In this document: positions 1 through 6,642 of the stretch, in pieces
Layout of the letters: each line of letters opens with the position of its first letter
How positions within the stretch are numbered: position 1 is the stretch's first letter
The notes under the pieces: model-generated
Seen by the model: the letters and a program-made list of their open reading frames with translations, nothing else
Database searches by the model: none
What the model was told of the DNA's origin: nothing
Position numbers and translations under genes: made by a program
DNA from: DAHVFK01 sp050257375
GTDB lineage: Bacteria; Pseudomonadota; Gammaproteobacteria; Burkholderiales; SG8-39
Length of the DNA: 6,642 nt
Reading direction: 5' to 3'
NCBI GenBank assembly: GCA_050257375.1
Contig: JBLMWT010000233.1
Coordinates: 1 to 6,642 of the forward strand

Positions 1-2
1 CC

Positions 3-1001
3 GAAAAGGCCGACTCGGCGGCCGAGTCGGCGCGCGTGCTGGTACAGGCAATCCACAACAACCTGCGCCCGCGCGACATCATCACCCGGAAATCGATCGA
101 GAACGCGATCGCGCTCGTGATGGCGACCGGCGGCTCGACCAACGCGGTGCTGCACTACCTGGCGATCGCGGCCGCGGCGGGCGTGAAGTGGACGATCGAC
201 GACTTCGAGCGCGTGCGGCGCAAGGTCCCGGTACTGTGCGATCTCAAGCCCTCGGGGCGATTCGTCGCTGTCGATTTTCACCGCGCCGGAGGCGTGCCGC
301 AGGTACTGAAGATCCTGCTCGAGCACGGCGTGCTGCACGGCGAGTGCATGACGATCCACGGCAAGACCATGGCCGAGATGCTGAAGGATGTGCCCTCGCA
401 GCCGCGCGCCGACCAGGAGGTGATCCGCCCGTGGTCGAATCCGGTCTACAAGCAGGGTCACCTCGCGATCCTCAAGGGCAACCTCGCGACCGAGGGCTGC
501 GTGGCGAAGATCACCGGCCTGAAGAAGACCGCGATCACCGGCCCGGCGCGCGTGTTCGACTCCGAGCCCGCGGCGATGAAGGCGATCATGGCGAAGAAAA
601 TCAAGGCTGGCGACGTAATCGTGATCCGCTACGAGGGGCCGAAAGGCGGTCCCGGCATGCAGGAGATGCTCGCGCCGACTTCCGCCTTGATCGGCCAGGG
701 GCTCGGCGAGTCGGTCGGCTTGCTCACCGACGGGCGCTTCTCGGGCGGCACCTGGGGCATGGTGGTCGGCCACGTGGCGCCGGAGGCCTACGTCGGCGGC
801 ACGATCGCGCTGGTGAAGAACGGCGACTCGATCACTATCGATGCCGCGAAGCGCCTCATCCAGTTGAACGTACCGGCGAAGGAACTCGCCGCGCGCAGAA
901 AGAAATGGAAGGCGCCCAAGCCGCGCTACACGCGCGGCCTGCTCGCGAAGTACATGAAGCTGGTGTCGACCGCCTCGAAGGGCGCAATCACCGACGATTC
1001 C

Positions 1002-1010
<9 letters not shown>
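3..1010 (+). CDS. ilvD: Dihydroxy-acid dehydratase, 3' part (5' end outside window)
   Basis: IlvD dehydrates 2,3-dihydroxy-isovalerate and 2,3-dihydroxy-3-methylvalerate to their 2-keto acids, the penultimate step of valine and isoleucine synthesis, in the cytoplasm. The reading frame is open from base 3 and about 335 residues are visible; the family is about 560 aa long, so roughly the first 40% is missing. Family motifs seen are GGSTNAVLH (129-155), CDLKPSGRF (237-263), GCVAKITG (about 495-518), GPGMQEM (about 651-671) and LTDGRFSGGTWG (723-758). By family knowledge the serine of DGRFSGG is the catalytic base and the glutamate of GPGMxEM is an expected metal ligand. The Fe-S cysteines lie upstream of the window, so the cluster type cannot be judged. 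The stop region overlaps the convergent ligase gene by 9 bp. A GTG at 36 is an internal Val codon, not the start. Edd and sugar-acid dehydratases are relatives, but the motif set fits IlvD best. Confidence 0.95.
9..32. repeat. 12-bp near-perfect tandem repeat that is also an inverted repeat, inside ilvD
   Basis: Bases 9-20 and 21-32 are 12-bp copies with one difference (GCCGACTCGGCG and GCCGAGTCGGCG). The same DNA forms an 11-bp perfect inverted repeat, 9-19 against 21-31, with one base between. It is in frame and encodes ADSA-AESA just before the ARVLV segment of IlvD. Probably a by-product of Ala/Ser/Asp/Glu codons in GC-rich DNA. Confidence 0.6.
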
Positions 1011-2489
<1,479 letters not shown>

Positions 2490-2499
2490 GCGGCGCGAA

Positions 2500-2508
2500 A
2501 TTGTAGCA
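2500..2508 (-). promoter_or_regulatory. Candidate extended -10 promoter of the acyl-CoA synthetase gene
   Basis: On the minus strand the bases read TGC followed by TACAAT, an extended -10 with five of six hexamer matches. The expected transcription start, about 6-7 nt further on, falls near 2493-2494, leaving only about 4-5 nt before the ATG at 2489. No good -35 is seen, which extended -10 promoters can tolerate, and no Shine-Dalgarno precedes the ATG. Called by eye only. Confidence 0.45.
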
Positions 2509-2521
2509 ATCGCGGGACGCG

Positions 2522-2530
2522 TGCCAGAAT
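2522..2530 (+). promoter_or_regulatory. Candidate extended -10 promoter of the Old Yellow Enzyme gene
   Basis: The bases read TGC then CAGAAT (four of six matches to TATAAT). A weak -35, TTGTAG at 2501-2506 with an 18-bp spacer, overlaps the divergent ligase -10. Only 6 bp separate the -10 from the ATG at 2537, so transcription starting 7 nt downstream would begin at the start codon itself. There is no clear Shine-Dalgarno, which agrees with a leaderless message. Called by eye only. Confidence 0.4.
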
Positions 2531-2536
2531 TCCGGC

Positions 2537-3673
2537 ATGAATCCGCTCCTGTTCACACCGATCTCTTTGCGCGGGGTGACCGCGCGCAATCGCGTCGTCA
2601 TTTCGCCGATGTGCACCTATTCGGCGGCGGACGGCATGGCGCAGGACTGGCACCTGGTGCACCTCGGGAAATTCGCCCTCGGCGGCGCCGGGATCGTGTT
2701 TGTCGAAGCGACCGCGGTCGAGGCGCGCGGCCGAATCACGCATGGCTGCCTGGGCATCTGGTCGGATGAGCATGCGCGCGCGCTCGGCCGCATCGCACCG
2801 TTTCTGAAGGCGCACGGCGCGCTGCCCGCGATCCAGCTCGCCCACGCGGGACGAAAAGCGAGCATGCAGCGCCCCTGGTTCGGCAACGGGCCGCTCGGGC
2901 CTGAAGACACGGCGCGCGGCGACCGACCCTGGCGGATCATCGGCCCGACGGAGGAGCCCGCGTCGGCAGGCTGGCTCGCGCCGCGCGCCATGTCGCGCGC
3001 CGACATCGACGAGGTGATCGGCGCCTTTGCCGCCGCCGCACGGCGCGCCGCTGCCACCGGCTTCGAGATCGTCGAGCTGCACGGCGCGCACGGTTATCTG
3101 ATGCACAGCTTCCTTTCGCCGCTGTCCAACTCGCGCGCCGACCGCTACGGCGGCGATCTCGCGGGACGCATGCGCTTTCCGCTCGAGGTGGTCGAGGCGG
3201 TGCGAACGGCCTGGCCGGCCGACAAGCCCCTTTTCTTTCGCATCTCGTCGGTCGACGGCGTCGGTGGCCCCGGCTGGCAGATCGAGGACTCGGTCGAACT
3301 CGCGCGCGCGCTGAAGGCGCGCGGCGTCGACGTGATCGACTGTTCCTCGGGCGGTATCTCGGGCCCAGTCACCTCGGCCCTCGTGCCACGCGAGCTCGGC
3401 TTCCAGGTGCCCTACGCGGCGGCGGTGCGCCGCGGAGCGGGCATTGCCACGCAGGCGGTCGGGCTGATCCTCGATGGGCCGCAGGCCGAGGCGATCCTGC
3501 AATCCGGCGCGGCCGACCTCGTCGCGGTGGCGCGCGAGGCACTCGTCGACCCGTACTGGTCGCACCACGCCGCGCGCACGCTCGGCGTCGACACCGACTT
3601 CGGTGGCTGGCCGGAGCAGTACGGCTGGTGGCTGAAGCGACGCGCCAAGCTGCTCGCGGCCCTTGGGCGCTAG
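2537..3673 (+). CDS. NADH:flavin oxidoreductase, Old Yellow Enzyme family (YqjM/XenA-like)
   Basis: This 378-aa FMN-dependent ene-reductase should use NAD(P)H to reduce activated C=C bonds; relatives also reduce nitro compounds. It is a cytoplasmic TIM barrel. Class-defining residues are visible: C26 and Y28 in SPMCTYSA (the YqjM/XenA-type cysteine and tyrosine), QLAHAGRK (100-107), H182 and H185 plus Y187 in ELHGAHGYLMHSF (180-192), R235 in FFRIS, and a C-terminal WPEQYGWWL (358-366) resembling the XenA tail. The DRYGG segment (202-206) is also typical. Length is normal for the single-domain class; there is no fused Fe-S/NADH domain as in 2,4-dienoyl-CoA reductase. The ATG is chosen because the family N-terminus (a short leader then LFTPISLRG) starts there. 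It is divergent from the acyl-CoA synthetase across 47 bp. The physiological substrate is unknown. Confidence 0.94.
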   Translation: MNPLLFTPISLRGVTARNRVVISPMCTYSAADGMAQDWHLVHLGKFALGGAGIVFVEATAVEARGRITHGCLGIWSDEHARALGRIAPFLKAHGALPAIQLAHAGRKASMQRPWFGNGPLGPEDTARGDRPWRIIGPTEEPASAGWLAPRAMSRADIDEVIGAFAAAARRAAATGFEIVELHGAHGYLMHSFLSPLSNSRADRYGGDLAGRMRFPLEVVEAVRTAWPADKPLFFRISSVDGVGGPGWQIEDSVELARALKARGVDVIDCSSGGISGPVTSALVPRELGFQVPYAAAVRRGAGIATQAVGLILDGPQAEAILQSGAADLVAVAREALVDPYWSHHAARTLGVDTDFGGWPEQYGWWLKRRAKLLAALGR

Positions 3674-4258
3674 CTAAAAACCCGAGCCGGGCTGCTTCAG
3701 AAACTCGACTTCCTCCGGCGTGCTCGGCCGCCCGAGCGCTTCGTTGCGGTGGGGGAAGCGGCCGAAGCGCGCGATGATTTCGTAGTGCCGCACCGCGTAG
3801 TCGTACACGTCCTTCGTTTCCTCGAATTCCTCGAGGGACCGCATCAGCTCGCAACACAGCACCTGGTCATCCAGCGCCTCGCTGTGCTCGAACGGCAAGT
3901 ACAAGAACATGCGCTCGGCGGGCAGCAGGCTGCGGTCATAGCCTTGCCGTAGCGCCCGCCGCGCGGCCTCGAGGGCAAGGGCGTCCGAGGCGAAGGCGCG
4001 TGCGCTGCCGCGGAACATGTTGCGCGGGAACTGGTCCAGCAGCACGACGAGCGCGAGGCAATCGCCGGCGTCGTTCTTCCAGCTCTCCAGTCCGCGGCGC
4101 GCGCCCTCCTCGTGCAGCGCCAGAAAGCGCGCCCGGATCTCGGCGTCGAACGCGACGTCCTTCCGGAACCATTCCGTGCGTCGCCTGCCGTAGTCATTCC
4201 CGGTGCCGAACCAGAAGTTCAAGACCTGCCCAGCGCGAGGGTCTTTGGTGGGTCGCAT
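3674..4258 (-). CDS. DUF924 family protein (function unknown)
   Basis: This is a 194-aa member of the DUF924 family, whose molecular role is not established; the fold is thought to be an all-helical TPR-like bundle. The conserved blocks are clear: VLNFWFG (12-18), LLDQFPRNMFRG (73-84), FLYLPFEHSE (118-127) and RFGRFPHRNEALGR (164-177). There is no signal peptide or transmembrane segment. Length matches the usual 180-200 aa. I chose the ATG at 4258 (MRPTKDP) because the family starts just before the VLxFWFG block. An in-frame ATG at 4300 would add 14 residues and run across the start codon of the divergent DUF255 gene; a GAGG (complement of 4310-4313) nine bases before it keeps it possible. 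No Shine-Dalgarno precedes 4258. The stop abuts that of the Old Yellow Enzyme gene with no gap. Confidence 0.9.
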   Translation of the reverse strand: MRPTKDPRAGQVLNFWFGTGNDYGRRRTEWFRKDVAFDAEIRARFLALHEEGARRGLESWKNDAGDCLALVVLLDQFPRNMFRGSARAFASDALALEAARRALRQGYDRSLLPAERMFLYLPFEHSEALDDQVLCCELMRSLEEFEETKDVYDYAVRHYEIIARFGRFPHRNEALGRPSTPEEVEFLKQPGSGF

Positions 4259-4268
4259 CGTCGGATAC

Positions 4269-4277
4269 TGCAATAAT
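4269..4277 (+). promoter_or_regulatory. Candidate extended -10 promoter of the DUF255 gene
   Basis: The bases read TGC then AATAAT, five of six matches to TATAAT with a TGn extension. The predicted transcription start near 4284 gives a leader of about 15 nt that contains GGAG at 4287-4290. A convincing -35 at normal spacing is not seen. The site lies in the 40-bp gap between the divergent DUF924 and DUF255 genes. Confidence 0.5.
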
Positions 4278-4286
4278 CCGGCCCCC

Positions 4287-4290
4287 GGAG
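4287..4290 (+). promoter_or_regulatory. Ribosome binding site of the DUF255 gene
   Basis: GGAG lies 8 nt before the ATG at 4299. It supports that start over the in-frame upstream start at 4203, which lies inside the oppositely oriented DUF924 gene. A nearer ATG at 4294 is out of frame. Confidence 0.6.
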
Positions 4291-4298
4291 CATATGCC

Positions 4299-6320
4299 AT
4301 GCCGAATCGCCTCGCTCACGAAACCTCGCCCTACTTGCAGCAGCACGCGGATAACCCGGTCGACTGGTATCCGTGGGGCCCGGAGGCGCTCGAGCGCGCG
4401 CGCGCCGAGAACAAGCCGCTGCTGCTCTCCGTGGGCTACTCAGCCTGCCATTGGTGCCACGTGATGGCGCACGAGAGCTTCGAAGACGCGGAGGTCGCGT
4501 CGCTCATGAACCGGCTGTTCGTCAATATCAAAGTCGACCGAGAGGAGCGCCCGGACCTCGATCAGATCTACCAGACCGCGCACCAGATGCTTGCGCAGCG
4601 CCCCGGCGGCTGGCCGCTGACCATGTTCCTCGCTCCCGACGGCACGCCGTTCTTCGGCGGCACGTACTTTCCGAAGACGGCGCGCTACGGCATGCCGGGA
4701 TTTGCCGCTCTTCTCGCGCGCATCGCCGGCATCTGGCGCGAAAAGCAGGCCGAGATCGCCGAGCAGAACGAGCACGTGCGCAGCGCCTTTGCGCGCATGC
4801 TGCCGGGCGCGGCCGCACCTCGCTCGGCGCTCGAGCGCTCGCCGGTGGACGCGTTGCTCGACAGCTTGCGAGCGAGCTTCGATGCGACGCTGGGCGGCTT
4901 CGGCGGTGCGCCCAAGTTTCCGCATCCGACGGATCTGGAACTGTGCCTGCGCGCCTGTGCCCTTGGCGGCGATCGGCAAGCGCTCGAAATGGTCCGCACC
5001 ACCTTGCTGCGCATGTGCGACGGAGGCATCTACGACCAGCTGGGCGGCGGTTTCTGCCGTTACAGCGTCGACGCGCAGTGGATGATCCCGCATTTCGAAA
5101 AGATGCTGTACGACAACGGGCCGCTGCTGGGATTGCTGGCCGACGCCTGGCTCGCCACCGACGAGGCGCGCTTCGCGCAGTGCGCAGATGAGACTGCGGG
5201 CTGGATGATGCGCGAGATGCAGTCTCCGGAAGGCGGCTACTACTCTTCGCTCGATGCAGATTCGGAGCACGAGGAAGGCAAGTACTACGTGTGGACGCGC
5301 GCAGAGGTCGAGGCACTGCTGACGCCCGAGGAGTACGCGCTCGTCGCACGGCATTACGGCCTCGACCGTGCGCCCAACTTCGAGGGGCGCGCCTGGCACC
5401 TGCATGTCGCGCAGCCGCTCGCGCCGGAAAGCGAGGCATGGCTCGCCTCCGCGCGCGCGAAGCTATTCGCTGCGCGCGAGCAGCGCGTGCGCCCGGGACG
5501 CGACGACAAGGTGCTCGTATCCTGGAATGCGCTCGCGATACGCGGCATGGCGCACGCGGGCAGGGTCTTCGGCCGCGACGAGTGGGTCGCTTCGGCGCGC
5601 CGCGCGCTCGATTTCATACGCATGCGCATGTGGCGGGATGGACGGCTGCGCGCGAGCTACAAGGATGGCAGAGCGCATCTGAATGCCTACCTGGACGACT
5701 ACGCGTTCCTGCTCGCGGCGCTGATCGAGCTGCTGCAAGCGCGCTTCTCGTCTGAGGATCTCGCGTTCGCCGAAGAGCTGGCCGGCGTGCTGCTCGCGCA
5801 GTTCGAGGATTCGCAAGAAGGCGGGTTCTACTTCACTTCACGCGACCACGAGAAGCTCATCCATCGCCCGAAGCCCGGGCACGACAATGCCACGCCTTCG
5901 GGCAACGCCGTAGCTGCCTGGGCGCTGGGCCGGCTGGCCGCGCTGACCGGCGAGGATCGCTATGCGCGTGCCGCCGAAGGCGTGGTGGCACTGTTCTACC
6001 CGACGATGCGCCGCTATCCGGCAGGTTTTGCCGCCTTGGCAATCGCGCTCGAGGAAACGATCGCACCGCCTGCGCTGCTGGTGCTGCGCGGAGCGCCCGC
6101 CGCCCTCGAGCGCTGGGCGGCCGAGCTGGCGCGTGAGTTGCTGCCCGACACGACGGTGCTTGCGTTGCCAAACGGCAGCGTCGGCCTGCCCCCCGTGCTC
6201 GACAAGCCGGAGCGGCCCGAGCCTGTCAACGGCTGGCTATGCCGGGGCGTTACTTGCCTGGAGCCGTTGGCGGACCTGGCGAAGCTGAAGTCCGCTTGCA
6301 AACAGCACGCTTTGGGTTAG
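4299..6320 (+). CDS. Thioredoxin-domain protein of the DUF255 / YyaL / SPATA20 family
   Basis: This 673-aa protein belongs to a family found from bacteria to animals (YyaL, spermatogenesis-associated protein 20) whose biochemical role is unclear. The start MPNRLAHETSPYL and NPVDWYPWG (19-27) are the family signature and fix the ATG at 4299. An N-terminal thioredoxin-like domain (about 1-165) carries a CHWC redox motif (C50, C53) inside GYSACHWCHVMAHESFED, followed by DREERPDLDQIY (80-91) and GGWPLTMFL with FFGGTYFP (103-125). The rest (about 180-600) resembles an (alpha/alpha)6 barrel as in N-acylglucosamine 2-epimerase and related sugar enzymes, with GGFGGAPKFPHP (199-210), PHFEKMLYDN (264-273) and SLDADSEHEEGKYYVW (317-332). 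A second cysteine pair, CRGVTC (648-653), is near the C-terminus. No signal peptide is seen, so it is probably cytoplasmic. Length is typical and the frame is intact. Confidence 0.94.
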   Translation: MPNRLAHETSPYLQQHADNPVDWYPWGPEALERARAENKPLLLSVGYSACHWCHVMAHESFEDAEVASLMNRLFVNIKVDREERPDLDQIYQTAHQMLAQRPGGWPLTMFLAPDGTPFFGGTYFPKTARYGMPGFAALLARIAGIWREKQAEIAEQNEHVRSAFARMLPGAAAPRSALERSPVDALLDSLRASFDATLGGFGGAPKFPHPTDLELCLRACALGGDRQALEMVRTTLLRMCDGGIYDQLGGGFCRYSVDAQWMIPHFEKMLYDNGPLLGLLADAWLATDEARFAQCADETAGWMMREMQSPEGGYYSSLDADSEHEEGKYYVWTRAEVEALLTPEEYALVARHYGLDRAPNFEGRAWHLHVAQPLAPESEAWLASARAKLFAAREQRVRPGRDDKVLVSWNALAIRGMAHAGRVFGRDEWVASARRALDFIRMRMWRDGRLRASYKDGRAHLNAYLDDYAFLLAALIELLQARFSSEDLAFAEELAGVLLAQFEDSQEGGFYFTSRDHEKLIHRPKPGHDNATPSGNAVAAWALGRLAALTGEDRYARAAEGVVALFYPTMRRYPAGFAALAIALEETIAPPALLVLRGAPAALERWAAELARELLPDTTVLALPNGSVGLPPVLDKPERPEPVNGWLCRGVTCLEPLADLAKLKSACKQHALG

Positions 6321-6323
6321 GAT
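6296..6323 (+). promoter_or_regulatory. Weak candidate promoter of the cytochrome c gene
   Basis: TTGCAA (6296-6301, four of six matches to TTGACA) and TAGGAT (6318-6323, four of six to TATAAT) are separated by 16 bp. The site spans the end of the DUF255 gene. The region turns A/T-rich just after the stop, unlike the surrounding DNA, which suits a promoter, but readthrough from the DUF255 gene is equally possible. Confidence 0.25.
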
Positions 6324-6340
6324 TTATCGATATTCGTTCG

Positions 6341-6347
6341 AAAGGAG
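6341..6347 (+). promoter_or_regulatory. Ribosome binding site of the cytochrome c gene
   Basis: AAAGGAG ends 6 nt before the ATG at 6354. It is the strongest Shine-Dalgarno in the window and fits high expression of a small electron carrier. It also settles the start choice, since the signal peptide begins at this ATG. Confidence 0.8.
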
Positions 6348-6353
6348 TCGTTG

Positions 6354-6642
6354 ATGAAGCGCATCGCAGTTCCTTTGATGCTTATCGGCCTGGTGGCGGC
6401 GCTGCCCGCCAGGGCAGATGAAGCCATGGCCAAGAAATACAACTGCCTGGCCTGCCATGCCGTGGACCACAAAGTCGTCGGTCCCGCCTACAAGGACGTC
6501 GCCAAGAAGTACGCCGGGCAAAAGGACGCCGAGGCCAAGCTGATCGAAAAGGTCAAGAAGGGCGGCTCCGGCGTCTGGGGCAACATCCCGATGCCGCCGA
6601 ACTCCGCCGTACCGGATGCGGACATCAAGAAGCTGGTGGAGT
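6354..6642 (+). CDS. Secreted class I cytochrome c, c551/c552 type (3' end outside window)
   Basis: This is the first 96 codons of a small periplasmic mono-haem electron carrier. A Sec signal peptide is clear: MKR, a hydrophobic core to about residue 17, and ARA at 19-21 giving a mature start near D22. The haem motif CLACH (31-35) provides two thioether cysteines and axial His35. GPAYKDVA (43-50), GSGVWG (71-76) and IPMPPN (78-83), with axial Met80, match the Pseudomonas cytochrome c551 pattern closely. Compared with that family, only the last several residues, normally containing a conserved Trp (W-V-L-S), are missing. The many lysines suit docking to acidic redox partners. Relatives donate electrons to cytochrome cd1 nitrite reductase or to terminal oxidases; which applies here cannot be told. 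It follows the DUF255 gene by 33 bp on the same strand. Confidence 0.93.
   Translation, partial: MKRIAVPLMLIGLVAALPARADEAMAKKYNCLACHAVDHKVVGPAYKDVAKKYAGQKDAEAKLIEKVKKGGSGVWGNIPMPPNSAVPDADIKKLVE

Noticed and set aside
4203..4298. A 32-residue N-terminal extension of the DUF255 protein from 4203
   Set aside because: It lies within the opposing DUF924 coding region and the likely promoter; the family begins at MPNRLAHETSPYL and GGAG supports 4299.
4394..4405. A (GC)6 run in the DUF255 gene as a phase-variation repeat
   Set aside because: Short, encodes ordinary Arg/Ala codons, and similar CG runs occur elsewhere in the window; it fits composition.
4440..5405. Long open frames (303 and 321 codons) on the - strand inside the DUF255 gene
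   Set aside because: Antisense shadows without motifs or ribosome sites; two frames are open at once, as expected in GC-rich coding DNA.

Overview
The window looks like chromosomal DNA from a high-GC Gram-negative bacterium, most likely a betaproteobacterium (Burkholderiales or a relative). This is inferred from the strong G/C third-position bias, the beta-type dihydroxy-acid dehydratase sequence, the c551/c552-type cytochrome and the general gene content. All genes are metabolic or redox genes of known families. I found no mobile element, phage gene, CRISPR array, RNA gene or defence system, and nothing that qualifies as a new biological system.

Layout, left to right: (1) the 3' part of ilvD (+), entering from the left edge; (2) a complete class I adenylate-forming acyl-CoA synthetase (-), whose stop overlaps the ilvD stop region tail to tail by 9 bp; (3) a 47-bp divergent promoter region; (4) a complete Old Yellow Enzyme-family oxidoreductase (+); (5) a complete DUF924 gene (-), ending tail to tail with no gap, the two stop codons forming the palindrome TAGCTA; (6) a 40-bp divergent promoter region; (7) a complete DUF255/YyaL-type thioredoxin-domain protein of 673 aa (+); (8) a 33-bp gap with a strong Shine-Dalgarno; (9) the start of a secreted class I cytochrome c (+), cut by the right edge just before its last few residues.

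Genes alternate strands and are packed with almost no spare DNA; no stretch above 50 bp lacks a gene. The ligase and the Old Yellow Enzyme share one small divergent promoter region, as do the DUF924 and DUF255 genes. Three of the four starts in these two regions are preceded by a similar extended -10 motif, TGCnAnAAT, and two of those sit so close to the ATG that leaderless or near-leaderless mRNAs are possible. IlvD serves branched-chain amino-acid synthesis. The ligase and oxidoreductase may act on one carboxylic acid or enoate route. The DUF255 protein and cytochrome are both redox proteins, but in different compartments, so a joint role is only speculative.
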